DNA from: Asanoa sp040654855
GTDB lineage: Bacteria; Actinomycetota; Actinomycetes; Mycobacteriales; Micromonosporaceae
Assembly (NCBI RefSeq): GCF_040654855.1
Contig: NZ_JBFAIU010000008.1
Span: 1-61,660, forward strand
Direction: 5' to 3'
DNA length: 61,660 bases
The notes beneath the pieces were generated by a model. That model searched no databases. It had not been told where the DNA came from and worked only from the letters and a program-made list of their open reading frames with translations. Position 1 is the first letter of the stretch. The number at the start of each line of letters is the position of its first letter. This document shows, piece after piece, positions 42,897 through 51,278 of this stretch. The position numbers and the translations under genes were made by a program.

Positions 42897-42945
42897 CGCA
42901 GAAGCATGCCGGAAACAACCCGGGGTCTGCAAGGACCCGTCAGAC

Positions 42946-42955
42946 CTTGCGCAAG
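42946..42955. promoter_or_regulatory. Candidate LacI-type operator before the alpha-glucosidase gene
   Basis: CTTGCGCAAG is a perfect 10-bp palindrome with the central CG typical of LacI-family operators. It is about 50 bp upstream of the alpha-glucosidase start and 19 bp after the lacI-type stop. A further CTTCGCAA half site is adjacent. Confidence 0.6.
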
Positions 42956-42973
42956 CTTCGCAACGGGACGGTT

Positions 42974-43984
42974 TCAGTGCGTGTTGGCGATCGCCGTCGA
43001 CGATCGGACGACGAGTTCCGGACGGAACAGGTACTCCGAATGGGGTGCGGGATGCCCCTCGATCTCGTCGACCAGCGCGCGCACCGCGGCCACCGCCATC
43101 GCCTCGACCGGCTGGCGGACGGTGGTCAGTGGCGGGTCGGTGAACGCCATCAGCGGCGAACCGTCGTAGCCGACCACCGAGACGTCGGCCGGCACGCGCA
43201 TCCCGCGGCGGCGGGCGGACCGGATCGCGCCCAGCGCCATCAGGTCCGAGCCGCAGACGATTCCGGTCACCCCGGCGTCCAGCAGTCGGTGGGTGGCCGC
43301 CTCGCCACCTTCGACGCCGAACAGCGACAGCGAGATCAGTTCGTCGTCGTCGACACCCAGCGTGGTCCGCATGGCGGCGCGGAAGCCGGCGATCCGGCGG
43401 CGCACCGGCAGGAAGCGGTCCGGCCCGTTGATCAGGCCGATCCGGCGGTGGCCGAGGGTCGTGAGATACGCCACGGCGATCTCCGCGGCGGCCTGCTCGT
43501 CGGGCGAGACAAACGGCGCGGGCAGCCCGTCGACATAGCCGTTGACCAGCACGATCGGCAGCTCACGGTGGACCAGCCGGCGGTAGCGCTCGTGATCGCC
43601 GGTGGCGTCGGCGTGCAAGCCGGAGACGAACACGATGCCGCTCACCTGGCGGTCGAGCAGGATCTCGACGTACTCGTCCTCGGTCACGCCGCCCGGCGTC
43701 TGCGTGCACAGCACCGGCGTGTAGCCGCGCTGGGCGAGCGCCGACTCGATGGTCTGCGCGAACTCCGGGAAGATCGGGTTGCCCAGCTCCGGCACGACCA
43801 GCCCGACCAGCCCGGCGCTGCGCCTACGCAGCCGGCTGGGGCGCTCGAGGCCGAGCGCGTCGAGGGCCGCGAGGACCGTTTCGCGGGTGTCGGGGGAGAC
43901 GCCCGGCTTGTCGTTGAGCACCCGGGAGACGGTCGCCTCGCTGACCCGCGCCCGGAGCGCGATGTCGGACAGGCGGGCACGCAT
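42974..43984 (-). CDS. LacI-family sugar-responsive repressor
   Basis: The 336-residue protein starts with the LacI helix-turn-helix and hinge (LSDIALRARVSEATVSRVLN, then KPGVSPDTRETVLAAL) and continues with the periplasmic-binding-protein-like ligand domain (LVGLVVPELGNPIFPEFAQT, GIVFVSGLHAD, GHRRIGLINGPD, VSVVGYDGSPLMAFTDPPLT, TVRQP). It very likely controls the alpha-glucosidase gene just downstream. ATG 43984 is 6 nt after TATCGT, so it may be leaderless. A near copy of the downstream operator, CTTTCGCAAG, lies 31-40 bp upstream of the ATG, suggesting autoregulation. The inducer is probably an alpha-glucoside. Confidence 0.93.
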   Translation of the reverse strand: MRARLSDIALRARVSEATVSRVLNDKPGVSPDTRETVLAALDALGLERPSRLRRRSAGLVGLVVPELGNPIFPEFAQTIESALAQRGYTPVLCTQTPGGVTEDEYVEILLDRQVSGIVFVSGLHADATGDHERYRRLVHRELPIVLVNGYVDGLPAPFVSPDEQAAAEIAVAYLTTLGHRRIGLINGPDRFLPVRRRIAGFRAAMRTTLGVDDDELISLSLFGVEGGEAATHRLLDAGVTGIVCGSDLMALGAIRSARRRGMRVPADVSVVGYDGSPLMAFTDPPLTTVRQPVEAMAVAAVRALVDEIEGHPAPHSEYLFRPELVVRSSTAIANTH

Positions 43985-44014
43985 GGCTGCACGATATCCG
44001 CTGGTCTTTCGCGT

Positions 44015-44024
44015 CTTTCGCAAG
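44015..44024. promoter_or_regulatory. Candidate LacI-type operator before the lacI-type gene
   Basis: CTTTCGCAAG differs by one base from the palindrome in front of the alpha-glucosidase gene and lies in the regulator's own promoter region. Confidence 0.5.
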
Positions 44025-44061
44025 CCCTTGCCGTCTAGCAACAAACTCGAAACAAGCTCGC

Positions 44062-44649
44062 TTACGGTACGAGCGTGCGTAAGCCCGCGCTGTAGGTCTT
44101 GGCGTCGGGGCCGGCGGAGAGCATGCGTTGCAGCGCGTAGCCGGGAACCATGCCGAACAGCACCGCGCCGATCGCCTCGACGTCGGCGTCCGCCGGGAGT
44201 TGGCCGGCGTCGCGGGCGCGGGTGGCGAGTTGCACGAAGTGGCCCCGCATCCGGCTGTAGGCGTTGCTGACGAACTCCGCCAGCGCCGGGTCGCGCATGG
44301 CCTCGGCCCAGACCTGCAGCGCGATCCGCAGCAGGCCGTCGGGGCCGGTCTCGCGGTCGACGAACGTGACCGCCCGCTCGACGGCCTCGGTGGGCGACAG
44401 CGGCGGCTCGTGCCGGGCCAGCTCCTCGAACATCGCGGAGGCGTCGCCGATCACGGACTCCGCGATGGCGGTGATCAGCTCGTTCTTGCTCTTGAAGTAG
44501 CGGTAGACCGCGCCGACCGAGAGCCCCGCCTCGGCGATCACGTCCTGCATCGACGTGTTGTGGAAGCCGTCGCGCATGAAGCACCGCTTGGCGGCGTCGA
44601 GGATCTGCTGGCGGCGGGCGGCGAGGTGGGCTTCCGAGACGCGTGGCAT
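44062..44649 (-). CDS. TetR-family repressor
   Basis: The 195-residue protein has a TetR helix-turn-helix in its first 55 residues (RRQQILDAAKRCFMRDGFHN, then TSMQDVIAEAGLSVGAVYRY, FKSKNELI) and an all-helical ligand domain. ATG 44649 is preferred because TACTAT lies 7 nt upstream, giving a leaderless start; an ATG three codons earlier is in frame. It is divergent from a membrane protein gene, and two copies of a 19-bp palindrome lie in the shared promoter region, one touching its own -10. It most likely represses itself and that neighbour. Confidence 0.92.
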   Translation of the reverse strand: MPRVSEAHLAARRQQILDAAKRCFMRDGFHNTSMQDVIAEAGLSVGAVYRYFKSKNELITAIAESVIGDASAMFEELARHEPPLSPTEAVERAVTFVDRETGPDGLLRIALQVWAEAMRDPALAEFVSNAYSRMRGHFVQLATRARDAGQLPADADVEAIGAVLFGMVPGYALQRMLSAGPDAKTYSAGLRTLVP

Positions 44650-44661
44650 GGCACACATAGT

Positions 44662-44740
44662 AAAACGAACGCTCGTTCTTGACCACGGACAGCCATCGAT
44701 GGGATGCTCGGGTCAACAAAGAAGAACGAGCATTCGTTTT
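44662..44740. promoter_or_regulatory. Pair of TetR operators in a divergent promoter region
   Basis: AAAACGAACGCTCGTTCTT (44662-44680) and AAGAACGAGCATTCGTTTT (44722-44740) are the same 19-bp imperfect palindrome in opposite orientation, differing at one base. The first abuts the -10 of the tetR gene (TACTAT, 44657-44662). The second lies between a possible -10 (GATGCT, 44703-44708) and the AAGGAG of the divergent membrane protein gene. Centres are 60 bp apart. Confidence 0.75.
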
Positions 44741-44752
44741 AAGGAGATGGTC

Positions 44753-45736
44753 ATGCCTCGCCAGGGTCGCCCGCCGCTCCTGATCGCCGTCCTGATCGGG
44801 GTCGGCATCGTGGTCGTGCAGGCTCTGCTCGTCCCGCTCTTCGCGGCACCCGCCGCCAACCTCGGCCCGCGCGACCTGCCGGTCGTCGTCGCGGGTCCGG
44901 CGCCCGCCGCTGACGCACTGGCCGCCCAGCTCGCACAGCGCGAGCCGGGCGCGTTCGAGATCACCCGCGCGCCCGACGCGGCCGCCGCGGACGCGATCCT
45001 CCGCGACAACCAGGCCTACGCCGCGTTCGTGATGGGTCCGGCCGGCCCGGCCGTGCACACCGCCAGCGGCGCGAGCCCGACCGTGGCGCAGCTCGTCGGC
45101 CAGGCCGCGACCGGGATGAACGCCCAGGTCACCGACGTCGTGCCCGGATCGCCCGACGACCCGCGCGGTGCCGGCTTCGCGTCCGGGTTCCTGCCGCTCG
45201 CCCTCACCGCGTTGGCCGCCGGTGCCGCGCTCGCCCTGCTGGTCCGCGCCCGCTGGGCCCGGTTCACCGGCGTGCTGACCTTCGGCGTGCTCGCCGGCCT
45301 CGTCGGTCCGCTGGTGCTGCAGGAGTGGCTCGGCGTGCTGACCGGCGACTACCTGCTCAACGCCGCCGCGATCGGGTTGTTCGCGACCGCGGTCGCCGGC
45401 ATCGTGGCCGGCCTCGGTGCGGCCGTCGGCCGGCCCGGCATCGCGCTCGCCGTGCTGCTCGTGTTCCTGGTCGGCAACCCGCTTTCCGCGGTCAGCGCGG
45501 CGCCCGAGCTGCTGCCGCAGCCGTGGGGCGCGATCGGCCAGTTCCTGCCGATCGGTGCGGGCGGCTCGCTGCTGCGGTCGACCGCGTTCTTCGACGGCGC
45601 GGGCGCTGCCGCGCCGGCCTGGGTGCTGGGGGCGTACGCCCTCGTCGGTCTGCTCCTCGCCCTCGCCGGCGGTGTCCGAACCCGGACAGTCGCCGCGGAG
45701 TCGGCCGACGCCGAGCACGTGGCGGTCGCGGCCTGA
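44753..45736 (+). CDS. YhgE/Pip-like multi-pass membrane protein under TetR control
   Basis: The 327-residue protein has one N-terminal membrane segment (LLIAVLIGVGIVVVQALLVP), an outside domain of about 110 residues (AQLAQREPGAFEITRAPD, ILRDNQAYAAFVMG), then five or six membrane segments. That plan matches the SNG1/YhgE/ABC-2-permease-like group, often found beside TetR regulators and linked to efflux or surface stress. No ATPase is encoded nearby. ATG 44753 is exactly 6 nt after AAGGAG; an ATG two codons earlier overlaps that site. Substrate unknown. A strong terminator follows. Confidence 0.75.
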   Translation: MPRQGRPPLLIAVLIGVGIVVVQALLVPLFAAPAANLGPRDLPVVVAGPAPAADALAAQLAQREPGAFEITRAPDAAAADAILRDNQAYAAFVMGPAGPAVHTASGASPTVAQLVGQAATGMNAQVTDVVPGSPDDPRGAGFASGFLPLALTALAAGAALALLVRARWARFTGVLTFGVLAGLVGPLVLQEWLGVLTGDYLLNAAAIGLFATAVAGIVAGLGAAVGRPGIALAVLLVFLVGNPLSAVSAAPELLPQPWGAIGQFLPIGAGGSLLRSTAFFDGAGAAAPAWVLGAYALVGLLLALAGGVRTRTVAAESADAEHVAVAA

Positions 45737-45751
45737 GCGACATCGGTTAAC

Positions 45752-45798
45752 AAGGGTCCCTTCCCATGCGGAAAGCGTTGGGAAGGGGCCCTTCCTTA
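45752..45798 (+). terminator. Terminator after the TetR-controlled membrane protein gene
   Basis: AAGGGTCCCTTCCCA (45752-45766) and TGGGAAGGGGCCCTT (45779-45793) form a 15-bp stem with one G-U pair, followed by CCTT. Confidence 0.8.
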
Positions 45799-45958
45799 CT
45801 CGCCGGGCGATTTCGCGCAGGCCCAAGTCACGCCTGCGTAACGGGCATCCAACAGTCGAGTCTGGATTTTCGTTCCGCGCGTTTGCTGGGCGTACAGTCC
45901 TGCGCAACGTGAACTCACCGCGCATCCCTTGCGGTGTGTAATGGGAAGGGAGACCGTC

Positions 45959-47053
45959 TTGCGCTCTGTGCGTGGGATGCGGATCGTCGCGATACTCGCG
46001 GTGGGTGGCCTCGCAGCGGGCCTTGCCGCGTGTGGTGACGCTCCGGAAAGCAGCAGCGGGACCGGCGACAGCAGCGCCGCACCCGCCGCGGGCACCTATA
46101 AGGCGTGCATGGTCACCGATATCGGCGGCATCGACGACCGGTCGTTCAACGCGTCGGCGTGGAAGGGTCTCCAGGAGGCCAAGGCCGCCAGCACCAAGCT
46201 GGCCGAGCCCAAGAACGTGTCGTCCAAGGCTGAGGCCGACTACGTCCCGAATCTGACGCAGTTCGCACAGCAGGACTGCAACTTCACGCTGGCCGTCGGT
46301 GGCCTGATGGGCGACGCCACGAAGCAGGTCGCCGCGGCCAACGCCGACAAGCAGTTCGCCATCGTCGACGCCGCGATCCCGGGTGCGACCAACGTCTACC
46401 CGATGCAGTTCGACACCGCGCAGGCCGCGTTCCTCGCCGGCTACCTCTCGGCGGGTTACTCGAAGAGCAAAAAGGTCGCGACGTACGGCGGCCTGAAGAT
46501 TCCCCCGGTCACGATCTTCATGGACGGGTTCGCCGACGGCGTCGCCTACTGGAACCAGCAGAAGAACGACAAGGTCCAGGTGCTCGGCTGGGACAAGGCC
46601 GCGCAGAACGGCTCGTTCGCCGAGAGCTTCACCGACCAGACCAAGGGCAAGGCCCTCTCGGACGGTTTCGTCGCCCAGGGCGCTGACGTGATCATGCCGG
46701 TCGCCGGCGGCACGGGCCTCGGCACCGCGGCCAACGCGGCCAGCAAGTACGCGGTCGTCTGGGTGGACGTCGACGGTTGCGAGAGCGCGGAGCAGTACTG
46801 CTCCTCGTTCCTGACCACCGTCGTCAAGAACATCCCGGAAGCGGTCAAGGAGGCGGCCGTCAAGGGCGCCGACTCGACCGGCATGCTGACCGGCTCGTAC
46901 CTCGGCACGCTGGAGAACGAGGGCGTCTCGATCGCGCCGTACCACGAGTTCGACAGCAAGGTCAGCGCCGAGCTGAAGGGCGAGGTCGACAAGCTGAAGG
47001 CCGACATCATCGCGGGCACCGTGAAGGTGACCTCCCCGGCCCAGCCCAAGTGA
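45959..47053 (+). CDS. BMP-family (nucleoside-type) ABC substrate-binding lipoprotein
   Basis: The 364-residue protein has a lipoprotein signal peptide (RIVAILAVGGLAAGLAACGD, lipobox LAAC) and the Bmp/Med fold: CMVTDIGGIDDRSFNASAWK, VGGLMGDATKQVAA, VYPMQFDTAQAAFLAGYLSA, KIPPVTIFMDGFADG, GADVIMPVAGGTG and VVWVDVDGCE. BMP proteins such as PnrA and BmpD bind purine or other nucleosides. TTG 45959 is preferred (GGAAGGGAG about 6 nt upstream); GTG 45968 and ATG 45977 are in frame. TACAGT near 45891 may be the -10. A strong hairpin before the ATPase gene probably limits readthrough, so the binding protein would be made in excess. Confidence 0.9.
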   Translation: MRSVRGMRIVAILAVGGLAAGLAACGDAPESSSGTGDSSAAPAAGTYKACMVTDIGGIDDRSFNASAWKGLQEAKAASTKLAEPKNVSSKAEADYVPNLTQFAQQDCNFTLAVGGLMGDATKQVAAANADKQFAIVDAAIPGATNVYPMQFDTAQAAFLAGYLSAGYSKSKKVATYGGLKIPPVTIFMDGFADGVAYWNQQKNDKVQVLGWDKAAQNGSFAESFTDQTKGKALSDGFVAQGADVIMPVAGGTGLGTAANAASKYAVVWVDVDGCESAEQYCSSFLTTVVKNIPEAVKEAAVKGADSTGMLTGSYLGTLENEGVSIAPYHEFDSKVSAELKGEVDKLKADIIAGTVKVTSPAQPK

Positions 47054-47069
47054 TCTGAAGATCCCGGCC

Positions 47070-47105
47070 GAACAGCCGGTCCCACTTTGGTGGGACCGGC
47101 TGTTC
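47070..47105 (+). terminator. Intra-operon hairpin between binding protein and ATPase genes
   Basis: GAACAGCCGGTCCCAC (47070-47085) and GTGGGACCGGCTGTTC (47090-47105) form a perfect 16-bp stem with a TTTG loop. There is no U tract. It probably protects the upstream message or partly terminates, favouring excess binding protein. Confidence 0.65.
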
Positions 47106-47157
47106 CCCGGCCGGGGCCGATCGTGAAGAATTTCCGCACCGTCTGAAGGAGGTCACG

Positions 47158-48699
47158 CTGAGACTCGAACTGCGCGGCATCACCAAGCGCTTCGGCGACC
47201 TCGTGGCCAACGACGACATCAGCCTGACCGTCGAGCCCGGCGAGATCCATGCCCTGCTCGGCGAGAACGGCGCCGGCAAGTCGACGCTGATGAACGTCCT
47301 CTACGGGCTGCTTCAGCCCGACGAGGGCGAGATCCTCGTCGACGACAAGCCGGTGCAGATCCGCGGTCCGCGCGACGCGATCGCGGCCGGCATCGGCATG
47401 GTGCACCAGCATTTCATGCTCGTGCCGGTGTTCACCGTCGCCGAGAACGTGATGCTCGGCGCCGAGCAGACCAGCGGCGGCCCGATCGGCTTCCTCGACC
47501 GGCGGCGCGCGCGCAAGCTGGTCCGCGAGGTGTCCGACCGCTACCGCCTCGCCGTCGACCCGGACCGCACCGTCGAGGACCTCGCGGTCGGCGTGCAGCA
47601 GCGCGTCGAGATCGTCAAGGCGCTGACCCGCGAGGTCGACCTGCTGATCCTCGACGAGCCGACCGCCGTGCTGACCCCGCAGGAGACCGAGGACCTCCTC
47701 GAGATCATGCGGACGCTCAAGGCGGCCGGCAAGTCCATCGTCTTCATCACGCACAAGCTCAAAGAGGTCCAGGCGATCGCCGACCGGATCACCGTGATCC
47801 GCCGCGGCCGCACCGTCGGCACCGCACCGCCCGACACCAGCGAGGAGGAACTGGCCTCGCTGATGGTCGGCCGCTCCGTGCTCCTGCGGGTCGACAAGGG
47901 CGCCGCCGAGCCCGGCGCGCCCGTGCTCGAGGTCGCGGGCCTCGCCGTCAACGACGACCGCGGCCACCGCGCGGTCGACGGCGTCGACCTGACCGTCCGG
48001 GCGGGCGAGGTGCTCGGCATCGCGGGCGTCCAGGGCAACGGCCAGACCGAGCTGATCGAGGCGATCATGGGCCTGCGCCCGCTGGTCGCCGGTGACGCGA
48101 CCCTCGGCGGTCGCCCGATGCAGGGCCTGTCGACACGCGAGATCCTCCGCGCCGGCGTCGGCTACGTCCCCGAGGACCGCAGCGTCGACGGCCTGGTCAA
48201 GGACTTCACCGTCGCCGAGAACCTGGTGCTCGACATCTACAACACGGAGCCGTACGGCACCCGCTGGGTGGTCCGCCCCGAGGCGATCGCCGACTCGGCC
48301 CGCGCCCGGATCGAGCAGTTCGACGTCCGCACCGACGCCGCCGGCCAGGCGGCCGTCGGCACGCTCTCCGGCGGCAACCAGCAGAAGGTGATCGTCGCCC
48401 GGGAGTTCTCGCGGCCGCTCAAGCTCTTCATCGCCGCCCAGCCGACCCGCGGCGTCGACGTCGGGTCGATCGAGTTCATCCACCGGCAGATCGTCCACGA
48501 GCGCGGCGAGGGCACGGCCGTGCTGCTGGTCTCCAGCGAGCTCGACGAGGTGCTCGCGCTCGCCGACCGGGTCGCCGTGATGTACCGGGGCCGGGTGATC
48601 GCCGAGGTGTCGCCGGACACCCCGCGCGAGGAGATCGGTCTGCTGATGGCGGGCGTCACCACGGACGGCACCGCGAAGGACGGCACTCACGATGACTGA
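47158..48699 (+). CDS. Nucleoside-type ABC transporter ATPase with two cassettes, apparent CTG start
   Basis: The 513-residue protein has two ABC domains as in NupO/YufO and ribose-type ATPases: GENGAGKST, LAVGVQQRVEIVKAL and LLILDEPTAVLTP in the first; a degenerate second P-loop (GVQGNGQTEL) with LSGGNQQKVIVAREF, as usual in this family. The conserved N-terminus (RLELRGITKRFGD) begins at a CTG at 47158-47160, 5 nt after a perfect AAGGAGG. The first in-frame GTG, 15 codons later (47203), would remove the first beta strand. A CTG start is therefore proposed. The stop overlaps the next gene's ATG. Confidence 0.9.
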   Translation: MRLELRGITKRFGDLVANDDISLTVEPGEIHALLGENGAGKSTLMNVLYGLLQPDEGEILVDDKPVQIRGPRDAIAAGIGMVHQHFMLVPVFTVAENVMLGAEQTSGGPIGFLDRRRARKLVREVSDRYRLAVDPDRTVEDLAVGVQQRVEIVKALTREVDLLILDEPTAVLTPQETEDLLEIMRTLKAAGKSIVFITHKLKEVQAIADRITVIRRGRTVGTAPPDTSEEELASLMVGRSVLLRVDKGAAEPGAPVLEVAGLAVNDDRGHRAVDGVDLTVRAGEVLGIAGVQGNGQTELIEAIMGLRPLVAGDATLGGRPMQGLSTREILRAGVGYVPEDRSVDGLVKDFTVAENLVLDIYNTEPYGTRWVVRPEAIADSARARIEQFDVRTDAAGQAAVGTLSGGNQQKVIVAREFSRPLKLFIAAQPTRGVDVGSIEFIHRQIVHERGEGTAVLLVSSELDEVLALADRVAVMYRGRVIAEVSPDTPREEIGLLMAGVTTDGTAKDGTHDD

Positions 48700-49984
48700 G
48701 CAGACGACGGCGACCGCGGAGGACCTCGCCGCGGCCGGTGCCGACCAGCTGCCGCCGCCGAAGACGTTCGCCGGGCGCTACCTCGCCACGCTCTGGACCG
48801 CGAACACGTTCACCGTGACGGTGCTGGCGGTGCTGCTCGCGCTGGTCATCGGCGGCATCCTGATCGCGATCTCCGACGAGGCCGTGCGCGCCACGTTCTC
48901 CTACTTCTTCAGCCGGCCGTCCGACTTCTTCAGCCTGTCGTGGGACAAGGTCAGCGACGCGTACGCCCAGTTGTTCAAGGGTTCGATCGTCGACCCGGCC
49001 GCGGTGCAGGCGGCGGTCAACGGCACCGGACCGTGGGAGCGGGTGTTCTTCCCGATCTCGGAGACGCTGACCTACGCGGCACCGCTGGCGCTGACCGGTC
49101 TGGCCTTCGCGGTCGCGTTCCGCGGCGGTCTGTTCAACATCGGCGTGCAGGGCCAGGCGATCATGGGCGCGGTCGGCGCCGCCATCGCCGGCTTCCTGCT
49201 GCCGCTGCCGGTCGGCATCCACCTGGTCGTGGCGCTGGTCTTCGGCGCGGCGTTCGGCGGCATGTACGGCTTCGTCCCCGGCTTCCTCAAGGCCCGCACC
49301 GGCGCGCACGAGGTCATCACGACCATCATGCTCAACTACGTCGCGCTGTTCTTCCTGGGCTGGCTGATCGTCCAGAAGGGCATCCAGGACCCGGCGCGCA
49401 GCGACGCGATCAGCAAGCCCGTCGACGACTCCGCGCAGCTCACGCACCTGCTCGGCTTCCTCGGCCCGAGCCTGCGGGTCAACCTCGGCATCGTGGTCGC
49501 GATCCTGGTCGTCGCCGCGATCGCCTGGATGCTGCGCCGCTCGACGTTCGGCTTCGAGCTGCGCGCGGTCGGCCTCAACCCCGAGGCGTCGCGCACCGCC
49601 GGCATCGGTGTCGGGTCGACCTACGTGCTCGTGATGACCGTCGCGGGCGCGCTGGCCGGGCTCGGCGGCGCGACCATCGTGATGGGCACCGCGGTGAGCC
49701 TGACCGGCGCCGTGATCGGCAGCGTCGGCTTCGACGGCCTGCTGGTCGGCCTGCTCGGCCGCGCCAAGCCGTGGGGCGTGCTGTTCGCGGCGCTGCTGTT
49801 CGGCGCGCTGCAGGCCGGCGGCAACCGCATGCAGTCGTTCTCCGGGATCTCGCTCGAGCTCGTCGGCGTGATCCAGGCGCTGATAGTGATCTTCGTCGCC
49901 GCGCCCGCGCTGGTGAAGACCGTGTTCCGGCTCCGGCCGGCCAAGGTCAGCGGGCTCGGGACCGGCATGTCCAAGGGATGGTGA
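48692..49984 (+). CDS. Nucleoside-type ABC transporter permease 1
   Basis: The 430-residue BPD_transp_2 permease has about ten membrane segments. Family marks are FRGGLFNIGVQGQAIMGAVG, KARTGAHEVITTIMLNYVAL and GFELRAVGLNPEASRTAGIG. It matches NupP-like permeases, which carry a longer N-terminus and an extracellular loop (here about residues 75-125). It forms the channel with permease 2. Its ATG overlaps the ATPase stop by 8 bp and the next gene follows after 4 bp, so the three are a tight unit. Confidence 0.93.
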   Translation: MTEQTTATAEDLAAAGADQLPPPKTFAGRYLATLWTANTFTVTVLAVLLALVIGGILIAISDEAVRATFSYFFSRPSDFFSLSWDKVSDAYAQLFKGSIVDPAAVQAAVNGTGPWERVFFPISETLTYAAPLALTGLAFAVAFRGGLFNIGVQGQAIMGAVGAAIAGFLLPLPVGIHLVVALVFGAAFGGMYGFVPGFLKARTGAHEVITTIMLNYVALFFLGWLIVQKGIQDPARSDAISKPVDDSAQLTHLLGFLGPSLRVNLGIVVAILVVAAIAWMLRRSTFGFELRAVGLNPEASRTAGIGVGSTYVLVMTVAGALAGLGGATIVMGTAVSLTGAVIGSVGFDGLLVGLLGRAKPWGVLFAALLFGALQAGGNRMQSFSGISLELVGVIQALIVIFVAAPALVKTVFRLRPAKVSGLGTGMSKGW

Positions 49985-49988
49985 GACC

Positions 49989-51269
49989 GTGACCGCCAGC
50001 ACCGTCGAGGCGGCCCAGGCGGTCGTCGAGCCGGTCCGCTACTGGACCCGGCAGCGCAAGGTCGGCGTCGGCCTCGCGGCCGTCGGCATCGTCGCCGCGC
50101 TGCTCTTCGGCGCGCTCGCCACCGGACGCAAGGCCGAGTTCACGCTGGCCGAGACGATCAGCGGCAGCGCGGTCGGGATCAACGGCACGGTCGGCGCGAT
50201 CGTGTTCGGCGCGATCGCCGCGCTGGCCGGCGCCGCGATGCTGGTCACCGCCCGGCGCTGGTTCGGCTGGCTGCTCGGCCTCGGCATCGTCGCCGCGCTG
50301 ATCTCGTTCCTCTGCTGGCAGCTCTCCCAGGCGCCGGACAACCTCAACACGATCCCGCTCGGCAGCGTCGCCCGCAGTTCCGTGACGCTGGCCCTGCCGC
50401 TGATCCTCGGCGCGCTGGCCGGTGTGCTCTGCGAGCGGTCGGCCGTGATCAACGTGGCCATCGAGGGCCAGTTCCTGATGGGCGCGTTCGCCGCGGCGAT
50501 GTTCGCGACGCTGGCCGGCAGCGTGTGGGTCGGCATCCTGGCCGCCGGCGTGGGCGGCCTGATCATCGGGCTGCTGCTGGCGGTGCTGGCGATCCGCTTC
50601 CTGGTCGACCAGGTGGTGCTCGGCGTCGTGCTCAACGTGTTCGCGCTGGGCCTGACCGGCTTCCTCTACGAGCAGCTCATGGCCAAGGACCAGTCGAAGT
50701 ACAACCAGCCGACGTTCGTGCCGGAGTGGGACATCCCGGGGCTCTCGAAGATCCCGCTGATCGGCCCGGCGCTGTTCAAGGGCAACATCTTCCTGTACGG
50801 CGCGATCGTGCTGGTGATCCTGATCCACGTCGGGCTGTTCTACACCCGGTGGGGCCTGCGTACCCGGGCCGTCGGCGAGCACCCGGCGGCGGCCGACACG
50901 CTGGGCGTGAAGGTGCTGGCCCTGCGCTACCGCAACGTCCTGGTCGGCGGCCTGGTGGCCGGCTTCGGCGGCGCCTACTTCACGCTGCTGTCGACGACCA
51001 ACTTCAACAAGAACATGACGTCCGGCCTCGGCTTCGTGGCCCTAGCCGCGCTGATCTTCGGCCGGTGGAGTCCGATCGGCGCGACGCTGGCGGCACTGTT
51101 CTTCGGCTTCTGCAGCGCGCTGGCGTTCAGCCTCGGCTCGATCAACAGCCCGATTCCCAGCCAGTTCCTCAACATGCTGCCGTACATCGCCACGATCGTC
51201 GCGGTGGCCGGGCTGGTCGGCCGGGTGCGCGCGCCCGCCGCGGACGGAACGCCCTATATCAAGGGTTAG
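49989..51269 (+). CDS. Nucleoside-type ABC transporter permease 2
   Basis: The 426-residue BPD_transp_2 permease of the NupQ type has PLILGALAGVLCERSAVINV, AIEGQFLMGAFAAAM, RWGLRTRAVGEHPAAADTLG and VLVGGLVAGFGGAYFTL. It is longer than NupQ (about 320 residues) because of an N-terminal extension of about 110 residues with two or three further membrane segments. GTG 49989 lies 4 bp after the preceding stop. Its TAG stop is the first half of a TAGGGT hexamer that probably starts the leaderless cytidine deaminase transcript. Confidence 0.93.
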   Translation: MTASTVEAAQAVVEPVRYWTRQRKVGVGLAAVGIVAALLFGALATGRKAEFTLAETISGSAVGINGTVGAIVFGAIAALAGAAMLVTARRWFGWLLGLGIVAALISFLCWQLSQAPDNLNTIPLGSVARSSVTLALPLILGALAGVLCERSAVINVAIEGQFLMGAFAAAMFATLAGSVWVGILAAGVGGLIIGLLLAVLAIRFLVDQVVLGVVLNVFALGLTGFLYEQLMAKDQSKYNQPTFVPEWDIPGLSKIPLIGPALFKGNIFLYGAIVLVILIHVGLFYTRWGLRTRAVGEHPAAADTLGVKVLALRYRNVLVGGLVAGFGGAYFTLLSTTNFNKNMTSGLGFVALAALIFGRWSPIGATLAALFFGFCSALAFSLGSINSPIPSQFLNMLPYIATIVAVAGLVGRVRAPAADGTPYIKG

Positions 51270-51272
51270 GGT
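51267..51272 (+). promoter_or_regulatory. -10 element overlapping the permease stop codon
   Basis: TAGGGT begins with the TAG stop of permease 2 and ends 6 nt before the cytidine deaminase ATG. It allows internal, leaderless transcription of the salvage genes independent of the transporter. Confidence 0.5.
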
Positions 51273-51278
51273 CTGCTC

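Noticed and set aside
42974..46945. A 1323-codon open frame on the minus strand
   Set aside because: It is a chance fusion: only the segment 42974-43984 (LacI) is coding in that frame; the rest runs antisense through the TetR-controlled membrane protein and BMP lipoprotein genes and lacks domain structure.
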